DNA of 64,000 nt from Trichobilharzia szidati (lineage: Eukaryota > Platyhelminthes > Trematoda > Strigeidida > Schistosomatidae), in assembly GCA_944472155.2 (NCBI GenBank), contig OX235272.1, forward strand, positions 19,080,354 through 19,144,353, in the 5' to 3' direction. Made by a program: the position numbers and the translations under genes. The notes below the pieces were generated by a model, which was given only the letters and a program-made list of their open reading frames with translations, had not been told where the DNA came from and searched no databases. Positions 34,411 to 45,200 of the stretch are shown piece after piece. Positions within the stretch are counted from its first letter, which is position 1, and each line of letters starts with the position of its first letter.

Positions 34411-35711
34411 AGCCCGTAGATACAATAATGAATAAGGTTAAAAAATCCACAGCGGAATTAATACGCAGAATGAAGCCGTCACTGGGTGGGTCAAAATGGT
34501 TTAATTTAATGTCTAAAACTAATAATGCTAGTAGAATGTATGGCACTATTAAAATACATAAACCAGGGTACCCAATATGACCAATAGCAGATTTTAGGAA
34601 TACTCCTACTTATGAATTATCAAAACAATTAGCTCTAATATTATGCCCCACTAGAAATCGCTCAAACTCTAGACTAGCTAATTCATTTGAGATGAAAAAT
34701 AAACTAAATGACATTCAACTAGAGAATGATGAAACAATGGTTAGTTTTGATACAAACAGTCTGTATACTAACATACCAATCAATATGGCCTTAGAAGCAG
34801 TTAAAAAAGAATTAACTGCAGATATTGAACTCATTCATAGGAAAAAGCTGCCCATTGAAGAAATTATTTTAGGAATTCAGTTTTGTCTCACATCTACTAT
34901 CTTTAAATTCCAAGGCAAAATATATAGACAAACAGAAGGTGTAGCAATAGGATCACCAATATCCCCTATCGTAGCAGATATATTTATGGATAGCTGGGAA
35001 AATATGGCTCTTAATACGTTTAATCCTACTCCGAAAATATGGTGGAGATATGTGGATGACACTTTCGCAGTGTTAAAAACAGAACATATCTCTAGGTTCT
35101 CGACACATATAAACTCACTCCTATCCTACCAATATCCCCAATTAGACAAAATAATATAATTTACAAAATACCCTGCAATGACTGTGAGTAAGGTCAACTA
35201 TATAGGTCAAACTAGTAGATCGGGGGTAATCAGATTATCGGAACATAAGAATTTAGCTAAGGTAAGAATGGTTGACCCAGAGAAGATAAGTAATTTAGAA
35301 AAAAGAACTCAGCAATTGCAATGCATGCATTAACACACAACCACACAATAGGATGGGAGAGGGTTAAAATTCTAAAAAGTAATCTAGGTAGGTGGAGAGA
35401 GAGGTTGATTACTGAATCTTTGTTCATCGAATCTACACCCAACACATGCAATAGGAATGATTCATTACTCATACCCGAACTATGGGAAATATTACTACTA
35501 ATCAAATCAAGTGAAAAACAATGGAACTATATAAATGAATTTAAGTCGTGTGATTACCTTGATATGATTATGAGCTGCAATAAGTTGTGCTCGAAACGCC
35601 GTCATCAGTAAATATTACTGTGTAACACAGTGAGACTTTATCAAAACAAAATTTACCTATAATGGAATTACACTCTACCACAGTGCACAAGTTTTATTCT
35701 TATGTCAATGA
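34411..35711 (+). mobile_element. Penelope-like element (group 3) with RT, unit B only
   Basis: This 1301-bp insertion is the only PLE here with a reverse transcriptase core. It reads RMYGTIKIHKPGYP and ADFRNTPTYELSKQLALIL (one TGA between), then ORF 34692-35159 with VSFDTNSLYTNIPINMAL (motif A), TEGVAIGSPISPIVADIF (motif B) and WWRYVDDTF (motif C). The region linking RT to endonuclease is deleted; a damaged GIY-YIG (VNYIGQTSRSG) follows at about 35200. TCCATCTACT flanks it (34401-34410 and 35712-35721); copy A has the empty site near 18670. Confidence 0.88.
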
Positions 35712-35744
35712 TCCATCTACTCTATTGGACAACGCGCGTGTTTC

Positions 35745-35975
35745 CAACCAAAACACTCCTTTTGTCCACCGGTGATAGGATACTCACTACCTACGCATGT
35801 GGTCTGGGTTTGATTCCCGCCCGAGGCAATCCTAAACCCCGCTTAACCCGTAGTCAACCATGTAAACAGGAAGAGCTGGGTGTAAGACTTACAACGCCGC
35901 CCGCATTAAAAACACCACTGCTAGTGAAACCCCAAAGCTTAAAATTGAAGCCCTATTTTCCACTACATAGTTAAT
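35745..35975 (+). mobile_element. tRNA-headed SINE, unit B (uninterrupted)
   Basis: The head contains TGATAGGATACTCACTACC and box B-like GGTTTGATTCC; the body has CCGCTTAACCCG, GGAAGAGCTGGGTGTAAG and CACCACTGCTAGTGAAAC. It is the intact equivalent of the split SINE at 18728-19545. Confidence 0.7.
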
Positions 35976-36049
35976 AAATTGATCTTCCACCATTAGAAAG
36001 AATATTACCAATTATTATGTCAAAGTCACACTGTCTTCACATAGACAGA

Positions 36050-37385
36050 TAGTTTGAACTCTTGTAAATCAATCAATCAATTAATCTTCATTATCTGTGA
36101 TGACGGCCACGATCTCAATCAGTTACTGCAAATATTCAACAAATGCCATCCAGCCAGCCACAAAGTTCACTCTTGAAATTGAAAACGAATCTAAAATCCC
36201 TTTTCTTGATGTTGAACTTACAAGGAGAGCTGACGGAACTTTAAGAAGGTCCATCCATAGGAAACCCACATGGAACGGCCAATTGATAAGCTTCTACAGC
36301 TGGGTACCAATCAGTCGGAAAAGAAACTTAATTAGATCTCTTGCCATTCGTGTCCGATGCATCTGCAGCTCTGATACCATGGAAGAAGAACTAAACTTCC
36401 TGAAAGAAACCTTCATACAAAACGGTTACCCATCAAGATTCGTAGACAAAAACATCAAACAAAAAATCCAAAAGCAAGAGACAGCATCCGTGCCAAAAAA
36501 GATACTTTATATGAACCTCGACTTCAAAGGAGACCTACTCAGTGACGTCCTGAGAAGGAGAATCTCCACCTCTTTAAGAAGAACTTTCTTTGCGACAACA
36601 TTGGGAGTCATGTTCTCTAGTCGCCCACTGATCTGCAGAAGCCCAAAAGACAAGATCCCGCACCTGACCACTTCTATGTGAATATATCAGTTCACCTGTT
36701 GCTGTGGAGCCAGGTACATCGGTCGTCCAACGCGCATCCTGTCAAAAAGGGTCAAAGGACACTATCCAGTGTGGCTGCACAAGGAGTGCAATAATCGAAC
36801 ACCTCGTCCACACTGGTCATTCCATCTCAACAAACGCCTCCTGCTTCAAAGTAATCTACAAAGTGAAGAACAACCTCCCAAAGAGAGTACGATTCCGTAT
36901 TCTTTGCATCGCAGAAGCCCTAGCCATCCAGTTGGTGGAACCAGAACTATGCATACAAAAGAAAATTATCCAACCACTTCTACTCGCATGGTAACAACTC
37001 TGTTGATGTGACTTAACTTTTGTTTGTATGCTTATTTTTCTAACTCCTTAAAACCCTTGCGTAATTCCGTATATTTTGTTTCCATGTACACCCTGAGTAC
37101 AACTCTTTCATCAGACTATTCATGTTATTACGTAACTCTTCTTTAACAATCGTTTGTGACAACTCATCACTTTTGTCACTACCCTCTTATATCGACATCC
37201 AATTCATCTGAACTTACTAATTGTATTTTCGTTTGACAAATTTAATGTACGCACACATATAAAACAACCATATATATTTGCGATTGTACAGCTATGAAAA
37301 ATGAATTCGCCGAAAAGAGACTCTTCCCTGAACTACTTGTCTTCTGTCTATTAATGTTCCAATGGGAATTTTTCATGAATTAAAT
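36050..37385 (+). mobile_element. Penelope-like element (group 2), unit B
   Basis: ORF 36097-36681 (194 aa) reads KFTLEIENESKIPFLDVELT, RKPTWNGQLISFYSWVPISR, MEEELNFLKETFIQNGYPSR and DLLSDVLRRRISTSLRR, then a stop within the GIY-YIG start; the rest (HLVHTGHSISTN, AEALAIQLVEPELCIQKKII) is in ORF 36704-36994. It is a cleaner version of 19600-20910. Confidence 0.86.
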
Positions 37386-37439
37386 CAATTATATAGAGAA
37401 GCTATGAAGTATTTTCTCAAATCGTGACTATTTTGTTCC

Positions 37440-37750
37440 CAAATTACTTTTTTATGAACACTAAGGGGAAGAACTTGGAAGAATACAGACATTTGACAAA
37501 TTACAGTCGAACCGGTGGTCTACCTAGGGGAGCTGGAAAACACTGATTCCAAACAAATGGTGCACACGGGCTCCAGAAAAAGTGGAGTATAGACCTGTCT
37601 TGGTCACTGTCAACCACGGGGACACAACTCTAATGCCTTATAGATTAGAGTTAAAGTCAAAGGGTTGGTGGTGACCACCTGCTTCGATCTAAGTGTCCAG
37701 GCAGTACCCCAGCCCTCGCTCAAACTATCAGATTTTGTGTGCAGCGTCTC
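37440..37750 (+). repeat. Dispersed repeat of unknown type, unit B
   Basis: Counterpart of 20960-21300 with point differences. No coding domain recognised. Confidence 0.5.
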
Positions 37751-38107
37751 TTGTTGCCTATAATATATCAAGTTTCTGTTTTAACAAATAGAGCAAGCAT
37801 GCCAAATGAACCGTCATCTTTAGAAACGATTACATGTGTGTTAAAACAAACAAATCATTTTCTTGGACTGTTCATAAGCACTTTATTTCACAAATACAAC
37901 CGGTTTCACATTTTGAACATTAGCAAGCCGAGGGCGTGTTGAATGCATTGTTATTGATTTAATTTCTGACAGCGTTAATCTACAAAAAATAAGTAAAATA
38001 AAACACGTGAGATTTTATAACCCAATAACCCAAAGATGGGCAGATTTGATACTTTAATCAAACAGTCTCATATGAATGAACATTTTTGAAAATGTATCAG
38101 AGTATTT

Positions 38108-38335
38108 GCGTCGGTTATTCAGTGGCGGGATACTCACTCGCCAACTATGCACGTAGGCTAGGGTTCGATTCCCAGCCGACGCACTGTTTAACTTCGCTTA
38201 GCTGGCAATAAGACTGGTGAAGAGGGGGAGGTTGAGCGTGAGGCTAGCAAACCTACCCCGTGAGAAAATAGCACCACTGCTACTGAAACATCAGGACTCG
38301 AAATTGAAGTCATATGTTCCTCTCGAAACAAAAAG
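38108..38335 (+). mobile_element. tRNA-Gly-like SINE, unit B
   Basis: The 75-nt head (38108-38182) keeps the paired GCGTCGG/CCGACGC acceptor stem and GGTTCGATTCC box B. It is the sister of the SINE at 21636. Confidence 0.8.
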
Positions 38336-38875
38336 GAATAAAACTTAACTCACTAACTTATCAGCACAGAGTGTATTAGTCTTTCGTAGGCACTTGATGT
38401 ACTTATGGCTATGCTATTTTGTTTAAATTTATGCACTGGATAACTATACGCGTTTACTTAATGAGACCGATTCATGAGTTACTGACAACTCATTCTAGAA
38501 CTCAGCACAGAATTACATCATAATCTGAGTTGCTACACACACTTCGAGGAAACTCGTAATTAAAGTAAAAGTAAAGGAACCTAATGTTTAAAATGCATAC
38601 AAGGAAATTTAGCAAAGCTTTACATGAACTAAAAGATTGCAAACAACAGTCAACGCATTTACATCATTATGGAAGAGTTCAAGTTCATAACGCGTGCTTA
38701 AGACCTAGAGCAGACAACTGACAACAACATCCTTCCCTAGACAGTTTATACTCTTAATTAGTCAATTATTGAATGATATTTCTTTATCATTCAAAGAAAG
38801 CGCATGAGATTTGATTTTGATACTTATATCGACGATAGAGTTACATGTCAGAGTAACGCTTTCTTTTATCTTATT

Positions 38876-40175
38876 ATTGTTTCCTTTAATTCCTAGAGGA
38901 ACATAGGGCTTCAGCCGTGCATCTCCATTGCATTCGGTTCTCCGCTACAGTCTTCACCTGACTCCAAGTCTGCCCACACGCTTTCATCTCCTCTTCATAT
39001 GACCTCCTCCAAGTCACCCACCCTTGCACTGACGACCAACTCGCCGCTTCACAGTCAGTCGGGTTCCACTCGAGCAGTGGCTTGTCTAGTGATGTCACTT
39101 GATGGTTTCCTCAGAGTATGGCTAGCCAATCCATCTCCATCTTTTCCTGCCTATTTGTTTCACAATCGGTTCCTGCTGAGTTGGTTCGCTCATTGCCAGA
39201 GATCCCTCTCTGTTGTTGATCTTTTCTGACCGGCCATCTGATCTTGAGTGGTATTGAGCGAAGACAACTGTTAATGAAGGTCTGTAGTTTGTTTGAGATG
39301 CTGTTTATGACGCGCAGTGCAAGTCTCTGATCCGTATAGTGAGTAGCTTTGACTGACTTCACATTGGAGTTGAAAATCCGGATCTTATCTTCGTTTTGAT
39401 GCTGAGTAGGGCTGTTGACCTCCACACAGAGTTGAGAGTAGTGAAAGCTTGTCTTGCTTTTCCGATTCTTGCTTTGATGTCCTCGTCAGTTTCGCCTGTA
39501 GTTGAAATGATGCTTTGCAGGTAGGTAAAGGAGGTTGTTTCTTTCGGATCCCTTCCATTTATGCTGATTGTTGTCTGTTGTTGTTGGCCAGGAATCTTCA
39601 TCACCTCTGTTTTCTCTATGTTTACCTGGAGTCCTATCTTTGATGCTTCTTCAGCCAACTTGTTGCTTTTCACTTGCATATCTTCCAGTTTGTGGGAAAT
39701 CAGGCATATATCATCGGCGAAGTCCAGATCCTGCAAGTATTTTGTGTGAGTCCATTTTATGCCTGTTTCCTCCTTGTCCGCTGTTTGTCGCATTATCCAG
39801 TCTACTGCAATCAGGAAAATCATTGGCGATAGTAGGCAGCCAGCCAGCTTGTCTTACTCCTGTCTTCACTTCGAAGGATTCCGTAAGTTTCCCGTTGTGG
39901 ATTACTCGGCATGCAGCATTGTCGTACAGCTGTTGGATGAGATGTATAATTGTCAGTGGCACCCCATAGTAGCGAAGTAGTTTCCAAATCACCTCTCGAT
40001 CGACGCTGTCAAAGGCCTTTTCTAAGTCGATGAAGTTGGGATAAAGAGGTGGCTGCCATTCCAGGCTTTGTTCAATGATGATACGTAATGTGGCGATCTA
40101 ATCAATACATGACTTGTTTCTCCTGAATCCAGCCTGTTCCAGTCGAATTCTTTCATCTTCACATGATGAAATGGA
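38876..40175 (-). mobile_element. RTE2-family retrotransposon, unit B
   Basis: ORF 39823-39359 (154 aa, minus) is the longest continuous RTE2 stretch: MIFLIAVDWIMRQTADK, DLDFADDICLISHKLEDMQV, NIEKTEVMKIPGQQQQTTIS, GETDEDIKARIGKARQAFTT and WRSTALLSIKTKIRSGF. Motif A (a FEKAFDSVDRE-like stretch) lies at about 40000. Sister of 22405-23740. Confidence 0.88.
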
Positions 40176-40363
40176 CGATACACAAAAGAATCTAACAACA
40201 TAAGGGAAGTTCATAAACATACTTATCAAGAAAATTCAAAGAAGCTTTCACATTACTTCAAATCGGTCGCAGAAACAGAGGAAGGGTGGATAATGATGCA
40301 TGCTCTGCGTCTATTTTGATTTCGAATTAACATCTGATAGAATCTCAAGCCACAGAGTAGTAT

Positions 40364-40646
40364 TGTGGTGAGAGATGGTTGCTAGCCAAATTGGTTGACA
40401 GTAATTGAGGTCAATGTTAGTCATGTGAAAACAAGGTCAATATGGACAGGCGGATACAGTTAACATATAGATGAACTGACACAGCCACAAGAGATGCAAG
40501 GTTAACTTTCTGTGAGAAACAACCAATCAAAAGACTGTATTTTCTACTAACATTAACCTACAATAATGTACATCAAAATCTATAAGTATGTGTTGATTTT
40601 CCGTAATAAACGTTCTGTTGCCTGGTCCTTGTCTTCTGTTGTTACA
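40364..40646 (+). mobile_element. Solo LTR, unit B only
   Basis: A 283-bp LTR starts TGTGGTGAGAGATG and ends TCTGTTGTTACA, with TCTATAAGTATGTG and GTAATAAACG near its end. It is flanked by a perfect GTAT duplication (40360-40363, 40647-40650). Copy A has the empty site GTAGTAGTATGAAC with one GTAT at 23917-23920. Confidence 0.92.
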
Positions 40647-40650
40647 GTAT

Positions 40651-41830
40651 GAACACTCAAGCAACACCGATGTATTTATGATGGTGCACTGATGTGTACT
40701 AATTTAGGTAGCCTGTTTATTATCACACAATATGACGATGCCTGCTTACTCAGAATTATCATACTACAGGTCTTAATTGGTGCCATGCATACTTACTCAC
40801 TAGATCTTCAGAATTTCATCGAAAGTGAAAACAAGGGGAGGGGGCAGATAGGCAAAATCGGGAAACATCGTCTAAACTTTTTGCTGGTTAAGGAACGGTG
40901 GTGTAATAAAACCTAAAGTATTGGGTGATATTAGAACTGAGTGGTTCACGGTACTCACGTTAAACAGTAGTTTCCCGATGCAAATTTAAATCAAGCAATA
41001 AATGTTAAGGTTCTCGACACTTCAAACTGCGTATATCAGTTTGAGTGTGTTTTTGGAAGCAAATACATAGGTCGTACGGAAAGGCGATTGTCTACTCGCA
41101 TGATGGAACATTTGCCAAAATGGTTGAAAACAGCTGAGTGCAAAGTGCCAAAATCCTCAATAACAAAGCATCTTGTGGATTACGGACATGATATCAACGC
41201 GGTCAAGCCATTCACTATTGTCAGCAGACAAAAGAAAACAAGAAGATGCTTGCAATTGCAGAGGTTTGTGCATTTCGAGTTTACAAACCAGGTCTTTGTG
41301 TACAAAAGGAGATGGTTGTGACTCTGAATCTACCATGGTAATACGTTTTACTTATAATTCTCTCTCTTATTATTATTCTCATTATTATTATTCTTGATTC
41401 ATTTAAAACTATCCTTTATCAGTAGGATTATCTTAACTCACTTCAACACTATTATTATTATTCTTATTATAACTATTACTACTGATATCCCTCTAGTTGC
41501 AATTCTTGTTATATTCTCTAATGTCTAATTGTTTATCTAAGTGATGTAATTGAAGCGTAATGCAATTTATCTCAATTTTGATTCATACTCTCTATCCCCT
41601 TATCTATTTGAACATGACCTGGAACAACATTCGCACCTGTCTTTCTGCATGTACTCACTTAATGTAGTTTGTTTACTTATCAGTTCTATATCTCCCAATG
41701 TAATTTCAAAAGTATATATATCCGTGTATGTAGAGTATTCAGCTGACGAGGAGTTCTACCGAAATTTGATGAATTCATTAAATCCTGCTTTATTAACCTG
41801 CTTTGTTGCTTGTTTCAAACAGCAGTATTT
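40651..41830 (+). mobile_element. Penelope-like element (group 1) with flanks, unit B
   Basis: The GIY-YIG part at about 41000-41335 reads CVYQFECVFGSKYIGRTERR, STRMMEHLPKWLKTAECKVP and TKHLVDYGHDINAVKPF, with a frameshift before the YKPGLCVQKEMVV-type end. It is better preserved than its sister at 24240. Confidence 0.75.
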
Positions 41831-42163
41831 AATGACCGAATCCCAAGTGAGTGATACAAACAGCAGAATGTTTTGTTTGCTCAAAACTGAACTAATCAGC
41901 AGTGTGTGCACGTACTCGAGTGATTTCAACTTTGACAGTCAAACCTATTCAAACTTTCAGTTTAGACGTTGATAAAACTATGAGAATATTTATGTTGTAT
42001 TATTCGGGTTGCTCTGAATAAAGCCGTTTCCTCACGGAAGAAGGAGTAGAGTGTTTTTGTCCTTAGTCGACGTCAACTAAATCACTGAGAATAAATACGG
42101 TTCATTTACATGAAGCATTCACATTATGAAACAAATCAGAAGCGAGGAGGAGAGAAAGCTTAC

Positions 42164-42277
42164 CACATCATCTATCTTCAAAATGCTACGCACAGTTTCA
42201 GTGGCTAAAGTAACAGCACTATAGCTGACCAATAAAGGTTGAATTACATTTTGAGCTAAAATATCAACAACAGCACC
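42164..42277 (-). CDS. CCT4: CCT4 exon 9, copy B
   Basis: This 114-nt phase-0 exon encodes 38 residues starting [18 protein letters not shown] and ending [11 protein letters not shown], the C-terminal equatorial helix region. The donor GTG|GTAAGC is strong, so a tiny terminal exon is expected. If unspliced, the frame would run 10 codons of weakly conserved sequence after DVVSFL to a TGA. One synonymous change separates it from copy A. Confidence 0.92.
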
Positions 42278-45200
42278 CTAAAAAATAAAACAAAATTAAA
42301 ATTAAATTGTTTAAATGAGAAAGGGGGAGAATGGAAAATAGGATAAATTAAAATACATTTTTTAGTGGAGTATACTTTGCTTGTGACAAAAAGGGGGAAA
42401 ATAACTGCCTACGATCAGACAGACTGAAAGTGTGCAAACACATAGTATAGCCTATCAGGCCTCCAAAGCCTCAGGATGGTCGGGAGTGGGTGCCTTGCGC
42501 TGCGGGTTGGTCACCTCTCCGCACACCTCTTGAAATGCTCCCATATGACCGGGTGTCTTACATAGCCTCTCCTGAGGAAGTCCTACCCACTGCCTTCACG
42601 TGGTGGAGGTGTCTTTCACCAAAGTGAGAGGGCGAAAGCGGATGCCCAGCGCTCTTCACCGGGTTGACTGTCCATTGGATGACAGTCTAGGGGAGATGGC
42701 TACACCCTGATTCCAAACCTCCAACGACTGGCGTATGAAGCTCACTGGAGCTCACCGGCAGACGTATGGACAAAGGGCTTGTTCGATGTCCTAGATATCT
42801 GGCCCCATTCAAAAACTCGTATGAACCGAACTCCGGTCACCGGCTGCCAATGGATAGTGGACTCCCTACTCCACTCCTACCGCCTTGTAGGTCACACTTG
42901 GTTGTGTAAAGGCTAGAGCTGCACTCTCAAACAAAAGGCCGAGCGATTCTGGGGACATCACTTGTACCAAATTCCCATGAAACTTCATGAACTATCTTAC
43001 AAACGGATTCGAGATGTTCATGAAGCCGGCTCATCCTCCCGTAGGAGATAGCCGAAGTAAAGTAAAGTAAGTATCAACACTTATTGGGGATCTTCAATTA
43101 TCAAAACTCTCAAAACACGAAAACAATAATCGTGTTTCTGTTCAAATATTACACAAATTAGCTTTTTTGTTATTCATAAGTAGGATACAATGAATTTCAC
43201 GACATGAAGGTAAACCTAGAGGGTGCATATGTTTATATGTAACACGACAGTTAAGTACACTTTGTAAAGCTTTCAAATTACAATTTTTATAAGCCTTAGA
43301 GAAAAAACTTGGCGAATACGAAAGTTTGACACTTAGATTTGAAGACGCAACTCCACGCAACTACCTTGTGGATCAGCGTTGAACTCAAAGGGTCGGGACT
43401 GCCCCCAAAGATAACCATCACCTGTTTCGGTATGGGCGTCCGGACAGCATCCTAGCCTTCGCAGAAACTATGGAATTTCGTGTGGCGTATCTGTTGGCGT
43501 CCACAATGCACCAATTTTGTTTCAACAATGATAATTCCAGTAATATTGTAACAACAGAGCCAGGCAACAGATCGTCTATATGTTAACTGTATCCGCCTAC
43601 GCAATCTGCTGTGGTCGGTTTTGAATCAATCTTTGTTCATATTTTCTCACGACAAATCTTGAGAGCGTAAACATTGACGTAAATTACTATCTACTAATTT
43701 GGCTAGTAGACAGCTCTCACCACAATATTAGTGTAAGTGGTAATGTATCTAACAACATGGTTATTTGTAATCAGAGTAAGGGTTAGTACTCATTGATTTA
43801 CAGTATCATGCATACAACAGATAGAAAAGAGATGTCCCTGTTTCAAAAACTGTCACTGTTTTACACTGGCCAAAACCGACACGACCAGATCACCTATTAT
43901 TTTAAACGACTATAAGTAATCCCACTGACTGATTGGAAGAGGCGGAGGGAGGGGGCAAAGTATTTTAACACGAATACCACTCACCGTACGAGCATTGATT
44001 CCAGCATTCTTTTCATTTTTTGCATGAAGAGCGCGTAGTTCAGTAACAGTTTGAATAGGATTTAGACCAGCATTTTCTGCTAATGTATACGGAACTACTT
44101 CAAATGCATCAGCAAAAGCCCGTAAACAGTATTGATCAAGTCCGGGTGTGGTGTTAGCGAAAGCTCCTAACTTTTGAGCAATTTCAATTTCTGGAGCACC
44201 ACCACCTGCAATCAATGCTCTGGAAAATAAAGGTAAATTATAGGAACAAATGAATATATAATGCATATGTGAGATGGATAAACGATTTCAGTGAACAGAA
44301 ATTCCTCGAGTTCAATTATTCTGATAACTGACAAACCTTATCAGCGTATACATTTAGGCGGCCACACTTCGGAAATCCTACATAATTGTGATGAAGTCAC
44401 AATCTAAAAGGATGTGGCTTGTGGAGGTGGGGGGGGAGAGAATAACTAGACGAAGGTTAGTCACAATATTCGGAATCTGCATAATAAAAAGAAGTGAATA
44501 CATCTTTTACGTAGAACTTTGCAAAGAAATACAGCAATTCAACTTACTACACTCTATATAGCATACACACACACAAAGATAGAGAAATACTTCGACCTTT
44601 AATGAATGGAAATGTACAGGGGAAAGAATAATCACACATATAATCATGAGGATTTAATGAATACCTTGTTAGATTGCTAAGACTGAAGGCGTCTACGTCA
44701 TTGGGAACGATTTTCAACTATATAGACACTGTTCTTCCCTTATTTTCAATACCTGTGATGTGAACACAACGGGCAGTTGCCTCTGATTCTTCAACCAAGC
44801 TAGAAGAACCTATATATTCTGGGTTGAAATGACCCAGGCTTGCTATTGGTATACAGTGTACAACTCCATTACGGATAAGATTTTATTTTGATAAATCACA
44901 GTGTTATTTATTATCATTATTATTGTTCCCTTGGGTTCCTAGTGGAACATAGGGCTTCAACTACACGTCTCCACTTGCTTCTGTCTTCTGCTGTACTTTT
45001 CACCTGCATCCATGTTAGTCCATACTGTTTCAGCTCCTCTTCACACGATCTCCTCCATGTCACCCTTGCACTGACGTCCCACTCGCCTCTTCCCTTTCAG
45101 GTTCCACTCCAGCGTTGGCCTGACGCGCGATGTCACCCAGCGAGTGGCCTCCTCAGCCAGTGAGTGTCCAATCCATCTCCACTTTCTCCTGTATATTTGC

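Larger units (their letters stand above)
28024..44551. repeat. Tandem segmental duplication, copy B
   Basis: Direct repeat of copy A, beginning AGGTAGCGGAGACAAATG and still alignable up to CAACTTACTAC at 44541-44551, where copy A meets the gap. It is shorter than A in the RTE-a and 15570-17094 regions, and longer by a PLE (34411-35711), an insertion at 42458-43076 and two solo LTRs. It carries CCT4 exons 8B and 9B. Confidence 0.92.
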
